Shown piece after piece: positions 15,235-25,166 of a stretch of DNA of 64,000 nucleotides. The notes under the pieces were generated by a model. That model did not search any database. It worked only from the letters and a program-made list of their open reading frames with translations, and was not told the DNA's origin. Position numbers and translations under genes: made by a program. This DNA is from Claveliimonas intestinigallinarum. GTDB lineage: Bacteria > Bacillota > Clostridia > Lachnospirales > Lachnospiraceae. The first letter of the stretch is position 1; every line of letters begins with the position of its first letter. The stretch is taken from NCBI GenBank assembly GCA_019115145.1, contig DXED01000048.1, positions 1-64,000 on the forward strand. The letters run 5' to 3'.

Positions 15235-15801
15235 GTGGCAAAAGTTGAGTTAAAACAGCCTATCGTTCAGGCGATTGTTGATGACATCACAGGCGCTGAG
15301 TCAGTCGTACTGGTTGACTACCGCGGATTAACTGTTGCTCAGGACACAGAGCTCCGTAAGCAGTTAAGAGAAGCTGGTATCATCTACAAAGTCTGCAAGA
15401 ACACAATGATGAAGAGAGCTTTTGAGGGAACAGAGTTCGCTGCTCTGGAAGAGCATCTGGAAGGCCCCAGCGCTATCGCCATCTCTAAGGATGACGCTAC
15501 AGCTCCGGCAAGGATCCTGTGCAAATTCGCTAAGGATGCAAAGGCTCTTGAGTTAAAGGGCGGTGTTGTCGAGGGAACAGTTTACGACGTTGCTGGACTG
15601 ACTGAACTGGCTAAGATCCCGTCAAGAGAAGAGCTTCTCTCCAGACTGCTTGGAAGCATGCAGTCACCGATCACAAACTTTGCTCGCGTTATCAAGCAGA
15701 TCGCAGAGCAGGGTGGAGAGGCCGCTCCTGCAGAGGAGAGCGCAGAGGCTCCGGCTGAGGAAGCTCCCGCAGCAGAGGCAGCAGAGACACCGGCTGAGTA
15801 A
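15235..15801 (+). CDS. rplJ: 50S ribosomal protein L10
   Basis: A 188-residue protein starting at GTG 15235 after AAGGAGGTG. The core (residues 1-165) has ESVVLVDYRGLTVAQDTELRKQLREAGI and the helix that binds L7/L12 dimers. It ends with a ~25-residue Ala/Glu/Pro-rich tail (from about residue 163) that is longer than in most L10 proteins. It is regulated by the L10 leader just upstream. L10 anchors the stalk together with rplL. Confidence 0.96.
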   Translation: MAKVELKQPIVQAIVDDITGAESVVLVDYRGLTVAQDTELRKQLREAGIIYKVCKNTMMKRAFEGTEFAALEEHLEGPSAIAISKDDATAPARILCKFAKDAKALELKGGVVEGTVYDVAGLTELAKIPSREELLSRLLGSMQSPITNFARVIKQIAEQGGEAAPAEESAEAPAEEAPAAEAAETPAE

Positions 15802-15924
15802 TCAGCGGTTTGAGTCTGACAGGAAAAGCAGACGACTGGCAGCTGCCTGACAGCAGCCAGCAGAGACACCAAACAAGGTTTGGAAGATTAAAAAATCAAA
15901 AAGAAATTAATGGAGGACAATGAA

Positions 15925-16302
15925 ATGGCTAAGTTAACAACAGCTGAAATGATCGATGCGATCAAAGAATTATCAGTATTAGAATTAAACGAGTTAGTTA
16001 AAGCATGCGAAGAAGAGTTCGGCGTATCTGCAGCAGCAGGCGTTGTAGTTGCGGCAGCAGCTGGAGACGGAGCTGCAGCAGCAGAGGAGAAGGACGAGTT
16101 TGATGTAGAGCTTGTAGCAGCAGGCGCTTCCAAGGTTAAGGTTATCAAGGTTGTTCGTGAGATCACAGGTCTTGGCCTGAAAGAGGCTAAAGAGCTTGTT
16201 GACGGCGCACCGAAGGTTGTTAAAGAGGGCGCTTCCAAGGCTGAGGCTGAGGAGATCAAGGCTAAACTCGAGGCTGAGGGCGCAGAGGTTAACCTTAAAT
16301 AA
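15925..16302 (+). CDS. rplL: 50S ribosomal protein L7/L12
   Basis: A 125-residue protein. ATG 15925 is chosen; an upstream in-frame ATG at 15910 overlaps the GGAGGA site. N-terminal dimerisation helices (TTAEMIDAIKELSVLELNEL), an Ala-rich hinge (about residues 35-55) and the conserved C-terminal domain (KVIKVVREITGLGLKEAKELVD). It forms the ribosomal stalk that recruits translation factors. A terminator at 16366-16413 follows. Confidence 0.97.
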   Translation: MAKLTTAEMIDAIKELSVLELNELVKACEEEFGVSAAAGVVVAAAAGDGAAAAEEKDEFDVELVAAGASKVKVIKVVREITGLGLKEAKELVDGAPKVVKEGASKAEAEEIKAKLEAEGAEVNLK

Positions 16303-16365
16303 TTCAAGTGTTCAGAGCAAAGCATATAAATTTGAACATGACAAATTGTTTATAAAAAACAGAGA

Positions 16366-16413
16366 GGACCGCTTGAGGGTTTTACAACAGAAGACCCGCA
16401 AGCGGCCTTTTTT
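16366..16413 (+). terminator. terminator after rplL
   Basis: GGACCGCTTGAGGGT (16366-16380) pairs with ACCCGCAAGCGGCC (16394-16407), followed by six T. Confidence 0.9.
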
Positions 16414-16448
16414 CGCGCTTTTGTTGGAAGCGGAAATGCGGCGGGATC

Positions 16449-16478
16449 GGGAATTGTGTCTGATGGGACACAATTCCC
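16449..16478. repeat. 12-bp perfect inverted repeat before rpoB
   Basis: GGGAATTGTGTC / GACACAATTCCC with a 6-nt loop. There is no T run on either side, so it is not a normal terminator. Confidence 0.8.
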
Positions 16479-16511
16479 CGGGGGTATATGCACAACGATG
16501 CACCGGTTGAC

Positions 16512-16558
16512 TTAATTTCAGACGTAATACTTTTCAAAAGTATTACGTCTGAAATTAA
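16512..16558. repeat. 23-bp perfect palindrome before the rpoB promoter
   Basis: Arms at 16512-16534 and 16536-16558 are exact reverse complements separated by one base. The centre reads ACTTTTCAAAAGT. It is followed by A residues, not T, and ends 8 bp before the rpoB -35 box. Its inner sequence (AAAAGTATTACGTCTG) resembles AAAAGTATGACGTCCG in the repeat at 25053-25134. Confidence 0.9.
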
Positions 16559-16566
16559 AAAAGTCC

Positions 16567-16596
16567 TTGACACCCCTCCAGGGCTTGTTGTATTAT
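16567..16596 (+). promoter_or_regulatory. rpoBC promoter
   Basis: TTGACA (16567-16572), 18-bp spacer, TATTAT (16591-16596). Leaves a leader of about 115 nt before rpoB. Confidence 0.8.
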
Positions 16597-16718
16597 ATAG
16601 GGTGCATCATTATGAAAAACTGTGTCATTATCGATGGCACAATGTGCGAGAGTGTAATAAAAACAGGGGGTTTGCTCGGTTAAACCTCACAAAAAATAAA
16701 CGAGGAGTGAAACGTCAT

Positions 16719-19700
16719 ATGGAGAAAAACAGAATTCGTCCTATTAAAAGTGGAAAAAATTCCCGCATGAGCTATTCCAGGCAAAAAGAAGTGCTTCAGA
16801 TGCCCAACCTGATCGAAGTCCAGAAAGACTCCTATCAGTGGTTCCTTGACGAGGGATTAAAAGAAGTATTTGATGACATTTCTCCGATCACAGACTACAG
16901 CGGCAAGCTCAGCCTGGAGTTTGTGGATTTCACCTTGTGCGAGAAAGACGTAAAGTACTCGATCGAGGAGTGTAAGGAGCGCGATGCCACCTATGCGGCC
17001 CCGCTGAAGGTGCGCGTAAGGCTTCACAACAAGGAGACAGACGAGATCAATGAGCATGAGATCTTCATGGGAGACCTGCCGCTGATGACAGCGACGGGAA
17101 CTTTTGTGATCAATGGTGCAGAGCGAGTTATCGTAAGCCAGCTCGTGCGTTCGCCCGGTATCTACTACGGCATCGCGCATGACAAGCTGGGTAAAAGACT
17201 GTTTTCCTCCACTGTCATTCCAAACCGGGGAGCATGGCTGGAATATGAGACAGATTCAAATGACGTTTTCTATGTGCGTGTAGACAGAACAAGGAAGGTG
17301 CCGATCACTGTGCTGATCCGCGCCCTCGGCATTGGGACCAATCCCGAGATCATTGACCTGTTCGGCGAGGAGCCCAAGATCCTGGCCAGCTTTGAGAAGG
17401 ATGCTGCTACAAACTACCAGGAAGGTCTTCTCGAGCTGTACAAGAAGATCCGTCCCGGCGAGCCGCTCGCGGTGGACAGCGCGGAGAGCCTGATCACAAG
17501 CATGTTCTTTGATCCGAGACGCTACGACCTTGCCAAAGTCGGACGCTATAAATTCAACAAGAAGCTGATGCTGAGAAACCGCATCGCAGGTCACGTGCTG
17601 GCCGAGGACGCGGTGAGCCCCATCACCGGAGAGGTGATTGCCGAGGCGGGCACCAAGCTGACAAGAGAGATGGCGGACGACATCCAGAACGCGGCCATTC
17701 CCTACGTGTGGATCGACAGGCCGGAGGAGGAGAGAAAGGTAAAAGTCCTCTCCAACATGATGGTGGACCTGCAGTCCATCGTGGACATTGATCCCAAGGA
17801 AGTGGGCGTGACAGAGCTGGTATACTATCCTGTGCTGTCCGGGCTTCTGGAGGAGACGGCAGGGGATATCGACGAGCTCAAGAGCGCCATCAAGCGGGAT
17901 ATCCACGACCTGATCCCGAAGCATATTACAAAGGAAGATATTCTTGCTTCCATTAACTATAATATCCATCTGGAGTACGGCCTTGGAAATGACGATGACA
18001 TCGACCACCTGGGCAACCGTCGTATCCGCGCCGTGGGCGAGCTGCTCCAGAACCAGTACAGGATCGGTCTGTCCCGTCTGGAGAGAGTGGTTCGAGAGAG
18101 GATGACCACACAGGATCTGGAGGGCATTTCACCCCAGTCCCTGATCAATATCAAGCCTGTGACCGCTGCTGTGAAGGAGTTCTTCGGATCCTCCCAGCTG
18201 TCCCAGTTCATGGATCAGAACAACCCTCTGGGCGAGCTGACTCACAAGAGACGTCTGTCCGCCCTCGGACCTGGCGGTCTGTCCAGAGACCGTGCCGGAT
18301 TTGAGGTCCGCGACGTACATTATTCCCACTACGGAAGAATGTGCCCCATCGAGACGCCTGAGGGACCCAACATCGGTCTGATCAACTCCCTCGCATGCTA
18401 CGCGAGGATCAACCAGTACGGATTTGTTGAGGCTCCGTACAGAAAAATAGATAAATCTGACCCGAAAAATCCGAGAGTCACAGACGAAGTTGTCTACATG
18501 ACAGCAGATGAAGAGGACAACTATCATGTGGCGCAGGCGAACACGCCTCTGGATGAGGAAGGTCATTTCGTACACAAAAATGTGTCCGGTCGTTACCGGG
18601 AGGAGACACAGGAGTATGAGCGCTCCATGTTCGACTACATGGACGTGTCCCCGAAGATGGTGTTCTCCGTGGCGACAGCCCTGATCCCCTTCCTGCAGAA
18701 CGACGACGCCAACCGTGCGCTGATGGGATCCAACATGCAGCGCCAGGCAGTGCCGCTTCTCATGACCGAGGCCCCTGTGGTTGGTACAGGTATGGAGGAG
18801 AAGGCAGCTGTTGACTCCGGCGTGTGCGTGCTGGCAGAGGAGGGCGGCGTTGTAGAGCGCTCCACCTCTAATGAGATCACCATCCGTCAGGATGACGGCA
18901 TGCTTAAGAAATACAAGCTGACCAAGTTCCAGCGAAGCAACCAGAGCAACTGCTACAACCAGAGACCTATCGTCTTCAAGGGCGACCGGGTGGAGAAGGG
19001 TGAAGTCATCGCGGACGGACCTTCCACATCCAACGGCGAGATGGCCCTTGGAAAGAACCCCCTCATCGGCTTCATGACATGGGAGGGCTACAACTACGAG
19101 GACGCGGTTCTCTTAAGCGAGAGGCTGGTACAGGACGACGTTTACACATCCATTCATATAGAAGAGTACGAGGCGGAGGCCCGCGACACCAAGCTGGGAC
19201 CTGAGGAGATCACAAGGGACATCCCCGGCGTGGGTGATGACGCCTTGAAGAACCTGGATGAGAGAGGAATCATCCGCATCGGCGCTGAGGTCCGCGCAGG
19301 CGATATCCTTGTCGGAAAAGTAACTCCCAAGGGAGAGACAGAGCTGACCGCGGAGGAGAGACTTCTGCGCGCCATCTTTGGCGAGAAGGCCAGAGAGGTG
19401 AGAGACACCTCCCTGAAGGTACCCCACGGCGAGTACGGTATCGTGGTGGATGCCAAAGTGTTTACAAGGGAGAACGGCGACGAGCTGTCACCCGGCGTGA
19501 ACCAGGCGGTCCGCATCTACATTGCCCAGAAGAGAAAGATCTCCGTGGGTGACAAGATGGCCGGACGTCACGGAAACAAGGGTGTCGTTTCCCGTGTGCT
19601 TCCCGTGGAGGATATGCCCTTCCTGCCAAACGGACGTCCTCTGGACATCGTGCTGAACCCGCTGGGCGTGCCTTCCCGTATGAACATCGGACAGGTGCTG

Positions 19701-20576
19701 GAGATCCATCTGTCGCTGGCTGCCAAGGCCCTGGGCTTCAACATTGCCACACCGGTATTTGACGGAGCTGACGAGAACGATATCATGGACACTCTGGATC
19801 TGGCCAACGACTACGTGAACTTGAGCTGGGAAGAGTTTGAGGCAAAACACAAAGAGGAGCTGCTCCCGGAGGTACTCCAGTATCTCTCTGACAACAGAGA
19901 CCACAGAGAGCTGTGGAAGGGGGTTCCCATCTCCAGAGACGGTAAGGTGCGTCTGCGGGACGGCCGTACCGGCGAGTTCTTCGACAGCCCGGTTACCATC
20001 GGGCACATGCACTATCTGAAGCTGCACCACCTGGTAGACGACAAGATCCATGCCCGCTCTACCGGCCCCTACTCACTGGTAACACAGCAGCCTCTGGGAG
20101 GAAAAGCCCAGTTCGGCGGACAGCGTTTCGGAGAGATGGAGGTTTGGGCTCTGGAGGCCTACGGTGCATCCTACACACTGCAGGAGATCCTGACAGTGAA
20201 ATCCGACGATGTGGTGGGGCGTGTGAAGACATACGAGGCCATCATCAAAGGGGAGAACATTCCGGAGCCAGGTATTCCCGAGGCCTTCAAGGTACTGCTC
20301 AAGGAGCTGCAGTCACTGGCGCTGGATGTCCGCGTGCTGCAGGGCGGCGAAGAGGTGGAGATCCTGGAGACCGTGGATATGGGAGAGACAGATTTCCGCT
20401 CACTGATGAACGAGGACAGAAAATACCACAGTGACGACGAGAACCTGGGAGACCACGGCTACACTGCGCAGGAATTCCAGGGCGAGGAGCTTGTGGACGT
20501 GGAAGAGCCTGACAGCGATGCCGAGGACGACGATCTGGGTATCGAGTTTAACGAAATATCAGACGATGAATTTTAG
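16719..20576 (+). CDS. rpoB: DNA-directed RNA polymerase subunit beta
   Basis: A 1285-residue subunit. ATG 16719 with GAGGAG upstream is the start; the frame extends back to 16488, but that region holds the promoter. The rifampicin pocket GSSQLSQFMDQNNPLGELTHKRR followed by LSALGPGG keeps the usual Asp, His and Ser residues (E. coli D516, H526, S531), so rifampicin sensitivity is predicted. The C-terminus is acidic. It is followed by rpoC after 14 bp. Confidence 0.98.
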   Translation: MEKNRIRPIKSGKNSRMSYSRQKEVLQMPNLIEVQKDSYQWFLDEGLKEVFDDISPITDYSGKLSLEFVDFTLCEKDVKYSIEECKERDATYAAPLKVRVRLHNKETDEINEHEIFMGDLPLMTATGTFVINGAERVIVSQLVRSPGIYYGIAHDKLGKRLFSSTVIPNRGAWLEYETDSNDVFYVRVDRTRKVPITVLIRALGIGTNPEIIDLFGEEPKILASFEKDAATNYQEGLLELYKKIRPGEPLAVDSAESLITSMFFDPRRYDLAKVGRYKFNKKLMLRNRIAGHVLAEDAVSPITGEVIAEAGTKLTREMADDIQNAAIPYVWIDRPEEERKVKVLSNMMVDLQSIVDIDPKEVGVTELVYYPVLSGLLEETAGDIDELKSAIKRDIHDLIPKHITKEDILASINYNIHLEYGLGNDDDIDHLGNRRIRAVGELLQNQYRIGLSRLERVVRERMTTQDLEGISPQSLINIKPVTAAVKEFFGSSQLSQFMDQNNPLGELTHKRRLSALGPGGLSRDRAGFEVRDVHYSHYGRMCPIETPEGPNIGLINSLACYARINQYGFVEAPYRKIDKSDPKNPRVTDEVVYMTADEEDNYHVAQANTPLDEEGHFVHKNVSGRYREETQEYERSMFDYMDVSPKMVFSVATALIPFLQNDDANRALMGSNMQRQAVPLLMTEAPVVGTGMEEKAAVDSGVCVLAEEGGVVERSTSNEITIRQDDGMLKKYKLTKFQRSNQSNCYNQRPIVFKGDRVEKGEVIADGPSTSNGEMALGKNPLIGFMTWEGYNYEDAVLLSERLVQDDVYTSIHIEEYEAEARDTKLGPEEITRDIPGVGDDALKNLDERGIIRIGAEVRAGDILVGKVTPKGETELTAEERLLRAIFGEKAREVRDTSLKVPHGEYGIVVDAKVFTRENGDELSPGVNQAVRIYIAQKRKISVGDKMAGRHGNKGVVSRVLPVEDMPFLPNGRPLDIVLNPLGVPSRMNIGQVLEIHLSLAAKALGFNIATPVFDGADENDIMDTLDLANDYVNLSWEEFEAKHKEELLPEVLQYLSDNRDHRELWKGVPISRDGKVRLRDGRTGEFFDSPVTIGHMHYLKLHHLVDDKIHARSTGPYSLVTQQPLGGKAQFGGQRFGEMEVWALEAYGASYTLQEILTVKSDDVVGRVKTYEAIIKGENIPEPGIPEAFKVLLKELQSLALDVRVLQGGEEVEILETVDMGETDFRSLMNEDRKYHSDDENLGDHGYTAQEFQGEELVDVEEPDSDAEDDDLGIEFNEISDDEF

Positions 20577-20590
20577 GAAGGGGTGCCAGT

Positions 20591-23500
20591 ATGCCGGAAA
20601 CAAAAAAGGAACAAACCTATCAGACAATGACCTTTGACGCCATCAAGATCGGGTTGGCGTCACCGGAGAAGATCCTTGAGTGGTCCAGAGGCGAGGTCAC
20701 AAAGCCGGAGACCATCAACTACAGGACGCTGAAGCCGGAAAAGGACGGCCTGTTCTGTGAGCGCATCTTCGGACCCAGCAAGGACTGGGAGTGTCATTGT
20801 GGTAAATATAAAAAGATCCGTTACAAAGGCGTTGTCTGCGACCGCTGCGGCGTCGAAGTGACGAAATCCAGCGTGCGCCGCGAGCGTATGGGCCATATCG
20901 CCCTGGCCGCTCCGGTGTCACATATCTGGTACTTTAAGGGGATCCCGAGCCGCATGGGACTGATCCTGGATCTGTCCCCCAGGACTCTGGAGAAGGTGCT
21001 CTACTTTGCCTCCTACATCGTGCTGGACAAGGGCGAGACAGACCTGATGTACAAACAGGTGCTGTCTGAGCAGGAGTACCAGGAAGCGAGAGAGAAATGG
21101 GGCAGCGCCTTCCGTGTGGGAATGGGTGCTGAGGCCATCAAGGAGCTTCTGGAGACCATCGACCTGGACAAAGAGTACGAGGAGCTGACAGCCGGCCTGG
21201 AAGGGGCCAGCGGCCAGAAGAGGGCAAGGATCGTGAAGCGCCTGGAGGTAGTGGAAGCCTTCCGGGAGTCCGGAAACAAGCCGGAGTGGATGATCCTGAC
21301 AGCCATCCCGGTGATCCCGCCGGATCTCCGTCCTATGGTACAGCTGGACGGCGGACGTTTCGCCACCAGCGACTTAAATGACCTTTACAGAAGGATCATC
21401 AACAGAAACAACCGTCTGAAACGCCTGCTCGAGCTGGGCGCGCCGGACATTATCGTTAGAAACGAGAAGAGAATGCTCCAGGAGGCGGTGGACGCCCTTA
21501 TCGACAACGGAAGAAGGGGCCGTCCGGTCACAGGACCCGGAAACCGCGCCCTGAAGTCACTCTCTGATATGATGAAAGGAAAATCCGGACGTTTCCGTCA
21601 GAACCTTCTTGGAAAGCGTGTAGACTACTCCGGACGTTCCGTTATCGTCGTGGGACCTGAGCTGAAGATCTACCAGTGCGGCCTCCCCAAGGAGATGGCC
21701 ATCGAGCTGTTCAAGCCCTTCGTTATGAAAGAGCTGGTACAGAACGGCACAGCCCACAACATCAAGAACGCAAAGAAGATGGTGGAAAGGCTCCAGCCCG
21801 AGGTATGGGATGTGCTGGAGGATGTCATCAAGGAGCACCCGGTCATGCTGAACCGTGCTCCTACGCTGCACAGGCTTGGTATCCAGGCATTTGAACCTAT
21901 CCTGGTAGAGGGTAAAGCCATCAAGCTTCATCCCCTTGTATGTACCGCCTACAACGCGGACTTCGACGGAGACCAGATGGCTGTCCATCTGCCCCTGTCC
22001 GTTGAGGCCCAGGCAGAGTGCCGTTTCCTTCTGCTCTCACCGAACAACCTTCTGAAGCCTTCAGACGGCGGACCGGTGGCCGTTCCCTCACAGGATATGG
22101 TCCTCGGTATCTACTATCTGACACAGGAGAGACCGGGAGCGCTGGGAGAGGGCAAGTTCTTCAAGAGCGTAAACGAGGCTATCCTGGCCTACGAGAACCA
22201 GGCGCTGACACTCCACTCCAAGATCAGGGTGCGTGTGTCCAGGACTATGCCTGACGGAACCGTGAAGACAGGTACCATCGCCTCCACTCTTGGAAGGATG
22301 CTCTTCAACGAGATCATCCCCCAGGACCTTGGCTTTGTAGACCGCGAGGTGGAGGGAAATGAGCTCCTTCCGGAGATCGACTTCCATGTGGGCAAGAAGC
22401 AGCTCAAGCAGATCCTGGAGAAGGTCATCAACACCCACGGCGCCACAGCCACCGCAGAGGTGCTGGACAATGTAAAGGCCATCGGCTACAAATACTCCAC
22501 AAGAGCGGCCATGACCGTGTCTATTTCCGACATGACCGTGCCGCCGCAGAAGCCGGAGATGATCGAGCAGGCGCAGGAGACTGTGGACCGGATCACAAAG
22601 AACTTCAAGCGTGGTCTGATCACAGAGGAGGAGCGATACAAAGAAGTCGTAGAAACATGGAAGGCAACTGACGACGCCCTGACAGAGGCGCTGCTTTCCG
22701 GTCTGGATAAATACAACAACATCTTCATGATGGCTGACTCAGGAGCCCGTGGTTCTGACAAGCAGATCAAACAGCTTGCCGGCATGCGTGGACTGATGGC
22801 AGATACGACAGGACGTACCATCGAGCTGCCTATCAAGTCCAACTTCCGTGAGGGTCTGGACGTACTGGAGTACTTCATGTCAGCCCACGGAGCGCGTAAG
22901 GGTCTGTCCGATACAGCTCTTCGAACAGCCGACTCCGGTTACCTGACAAGACGTCTGGTAGACGTCTCCCAGGAGCTCATCATCCGTGAGGTGGACTGCC
23001 GCCAGGAGGGTGAGGAGATCCCCGGCATGTACGTCCATGCATTTATGGAGGGCAACGAGGAAATCGAGAGCCTGCAGGAGCGTATCACAGGGCGCTACCT
23101 GTGCGAGAGCATCAAAGATAAAGACGGCAATGTGCTCGTGAAGGCCAACCATATGGTGACCCCGAAGAGGGCAGAGCTGATCATGAAGAAGGGCGTGGAC
23201 GAGAACGGCGAGACGCCCAAGAAGATCAAGATCCGCACCATCCTGACCTGCCGCTGCCACAACGGCGTGTGCGCAAAGTGTTACGGCGCCAACATGGCAA
23301 CAGGCGAGCCTGTTCAGGTAGGTGAGGCAGTCGGCATCATCGCGGCTCAGTCCATCGGTGAGCCGGGTACACAGCTGACCATGCGTACCTTCCACACCGG
23401 CGGTGTGGCCGGAGACGACATCACACAGGGTCTTCCTCGTGTGGAGGAGCTTTTCGAGGCCAGAAAGCCGAAGGGTCTTGCCATCATCACAGAGTTTGCA

Positions 23501-24319
23501 GGAAAAGCGACGATCAACGATACAAAGAAAAAGCGCGAGGTCATCGTTACCAACGACGAGACAGGCGAGTCCAAGGCCTACCTCATCCCCTACGGATCAC
23601 GCATCAAGATCCAGGACGGACAGGTGCTGGAGGCCGGCGACGAGCTCACTGAAGGTAGCGTGAACCCCCACGATATCCTGAAGATCAAGGGACTTCGGGC
23701 TGTGCAGGATTACATGATCCAGGAGGTACAGCGCGTATACCGTCTCCAGGGTGTTGATATCAACGACAAGCACATTGAGGTTATCGTGCGCCAGATGCTG
23801 AAGAAGATCCGCGTGGAAGAGAGCGGAGACACAGGCTATCTGCCGGGCACCATGGTGGATGCGCTGGAGTTCGAGGACAAGAACAAAGAGCTCATGGCAG
23901 AGGGCAAGGAGCCGGCCACAGGCGAGCAGATCATGCTGGGTATCACCAAGGCCTCCCTTGCAACAAACTCCTTCCTGTCAGCTGCCTCCTTCCAGGAGAC
24001 AACCAAGGTGCTGACAGAGGCTGCCATCAAGGGCAAGGTTGACCCGCTGGTAGGTCTGAAGGAGAACGTCATCATTGGTAAGCACATTCCGGCCGGTACA
24101 GGTATGAGAAAGTACCGGGATGTCAAGCTCAGCACAGATCTGGCCGTGGAGGAAGAGGACGATGAGATCCTGGCGGATGACATGGTATCCGCCGATGAGC
24201 TGCCGGATGCTCAGCTGACAGAGGAGACAGAGGCCTCCGCGTCAGAGGAGCAGGAGACAGAGGCGCTAGATGCTGAGACAGAGGCTGCGGCTGACGAATC
24301 AGACATCATCCTTCAGTAG
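20591..24319 (+). CDS. rpoC: DNA-directed RNA polymerase subunit beta'
   Basis: A 1242-residue subunit. It has the N-terminal zinc site (CHCGKY...CDRCGVE), the catalytic NADFDGDQMAVH near residue 455 that binds the active-site magnesium, and the second zinc site CRCHNGVCAKCYG. The last ~45 residues are Glu/Ala-rich (TEETEASASEEQETEA) and poorly conserved. ATG 20591 follows a GGAAGGGG site. Cotranscribed with rpoB. Confidence 0.98.
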   Translation: MPETKKEQTYQTMTFDAIKIGLASPEKILEWSRGEVTKPETINYRTLKPEKDGLFCERIFGPSKDWECHCGKYKKIRYKGVVCDRCGVEVTKSSVRRERMGHIALAAPVSHIWYFKGIPSRMGLILDLSPRTLEKVLYFASYIVLDKGETDLMYKQVLSEQEYQEAREKWGSAFRVGMGAEAIKELLETIDLDKEYEELTAGLEGASGQKRARIVKRLEVVEAFRESGNKPEWMILTAIPVIPPDLRPMVQLDGGRFATSDLNDLYRRIINRNNRLKRLLELGAPDIIVRNEKRMLQEAVDALIDNGRRGRPVTGPGNRALKSLSDMMKGKSGRFRQNLLGKRVDYSGRSVIVVGPELKIYQCGLPKEMAIELFKPFVMKELVQNGTAHNIKNAKKMVERLQPEVWDVLEDVIKEHPVMLNRAPTLHRLGIQAFEPILVEGKAIKLHPLVCTAYNADFDGDQMAVHLPLSVEAQAECRFLLLSPNNLLKPSDGGPVAVPSQDMVLGIYYLTQERPGALGEGKFFKSVNEAILAYENQALTLHSKIRVRVSRTMPDGTVKTGTIASTLGRMLFNEIIPQDLGFVDREVEGNELLPEIDFHVGKKQLKQILEKVINTHGATATAEVLDNVKAIGYKYSTRAAMTVSISDMTVPPQKPEMIEQAQETVDRITKNFKRGLITEEERYKEVVETWKATDDALTEALLSGLDKYNNIFMMADSGARGSDKQIKQLAGMRGLMADTTGRTIELPIKSNFREGLDVLEYFMSAHGARKGLSDTALRTADSGYLTRRLVDVSQELIIREVDCRQEGEEIPGMYVHAFMEGNEEIESLQERITGRYLCESIKDKDGNVLVKANHMVTPKRAELIMKKGVDENGETPKKIKIRTILTCRCHNGVCAKCYGANMATGEPVQVGEAVGIIAAQSIGEPGTQLTMRTFHTGGVAGDDITQGLPRVEELFEARKPKGLAIITEFAGKATINDTKKKREVIVTNDETGESKAYLIPYGSRIKIQDGQVLEAGDELTEGSVNPHDILKIKGLRAVQDYMIQEVQRVYRLQGVDINDKHIEVIVRQMLKKIRVEESGDTGYLPGTMVDALEFEDKNKELMAEGKEPATGEQIMLGITKASLATNSFLSAASFQETTKVLTEAAIKGKVDPLVGLKENVIIGKHIPAGTGMRKYRDVKLSTDLAVEEEDDEILADDMVSADELPDAQLTEETEASASEEQETEALDAETEAAADESDIILQ

Positions 24320-24365
24320 AATGCTTAAACAAAATAAAAAAGCAGACAATCATAAATGCAATGGG

Positions 24366-24396
24366 GCGGAAGATGCGCAGACATCTTCCGCTCTTT
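24366..24396 (+). terminator. terminator after rpoC
   Basis: A 10-bp stem GCGGAAGATG / CATCTTCCGC with a 6-nt loop, and a weak T tail (TCTTT). The outer bases AATGG/CCATT can extend it. Confidence 0.6.
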
Positions 24397-24486
24397 GCCA
24401 TTTCTCCGCGGATATGTTAAGATAGAACACAGGGAAAAAATCCATATCAGAAAATCAAGAAAAAATCCATAAGGGAGGAAGCGACA

Positions 24487-25050
24487 ATGAGCAGAGAGCA
24501 GGCACATGACATTCTGATGAAATACATGAAGGGAGAAAACTACATCACCCACTCCTATGCGGTGGAGGCCATCATGAAAGGGCTGGCTAAGCGGCTGGCT
24601 CCAGACCAGGTAGAGTACTGGGGCATCGTGGGACTTCTCCACGACCTGGACGAGGAGCAGTGCGACTGGGAGCATGATATGAGCGTCCACGGCCCAACAT
24701 CAGTGGAGATACTGAAAAAGGAGGGCATTGACGATCCAGTGCTCTTTGATGCCATCAAAGCACATAATCCGAAATGCGGCATGAAGGCAAGGACCAATCT
24801 GCAGTATGCTGTTCTGGCGGCAGATCCCATGAGCGGATTTATCAAGGCAGTGGCCCAGATCTATCCTGACAAAAAGATTGCCAGTGTAAAGCACAAGTCC
24901 GTACTGAAGCGCTTTAACGAGGCACGCTTTGCCAAGGGAGCCAACAGGGACTACATGGAGATGATCGAATTTACCGGTCTTTCTCTGGACGATCTGATCG
25001 ACATTGCCCTGGAGGAGATGGGCGCCATCGCGGATGTGCTGGGGTTGTAA
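24487..25050 (+). CDS. HD domain hydrolase
   Basis: A 187-residue cytoplasmic protein of the HD superfamily. The metal motif is seen as H in THSYAVEAIM and the HD pair in GLLHDLDEEQ. Related small HD proteins in Clostridia are annotated as phosphohydrolases of unknown substrate. It has its own ribosome site (GGGAGG) and follows the rpoC terminator, so it is probably a separate unit. A long imperfect palindrome follows it. Confidence 0.85.
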   Translation: MSREQAHDILMKYMKGENYITHSYAVEAIMKGLAKRLAPDQVEYWGIVGLLHDLDEEQCDWEHDMSVHGPTSVEILKKEGIDDPVLFDAIKAHNPKCGMKARTNLQYAVLAADPMSGFIKAVAQIYPDKKIASVKHKSVLKRFNEARFAKGANRDYMEMIEFTGLSLDDLIDIALEEMGAIADVLGL

Positions 25051-25052
25051 TG

Positions 25053-25134
25053 TAGCATATTATTTTCCGAAAGATGTGACATACGGTGATATCATGTCCG
25101 GAAAAGTATGACGTCCGGAAAATGATGCATACTA
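25053..25134. repeat. imperfect long palindrome between the HD and LCP genes
   Basis: A left arm (TAGCATATTATTTTCCG...GTGACATAC, 25053-25084) and a right arm (GTATGACGTCCGGAAAATGATGCATACTA, 25106-25134) are imperfect reverse complements, with GTCCGGAAAA present twice. The right half resembles the rpoB palindrome. Confidence 0.6.
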
Positions 25135-25166
25135 TCAGAAGAAATAACACAAAGGAGATTTGAGTA

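Noticed and set aside
16488..16718. N-terminal extension of rpoB
   Set aside because: The extension would translate the palindrome and promoter; ATG 16719 gives the normal RpoB N-terminus with a ribosome site.
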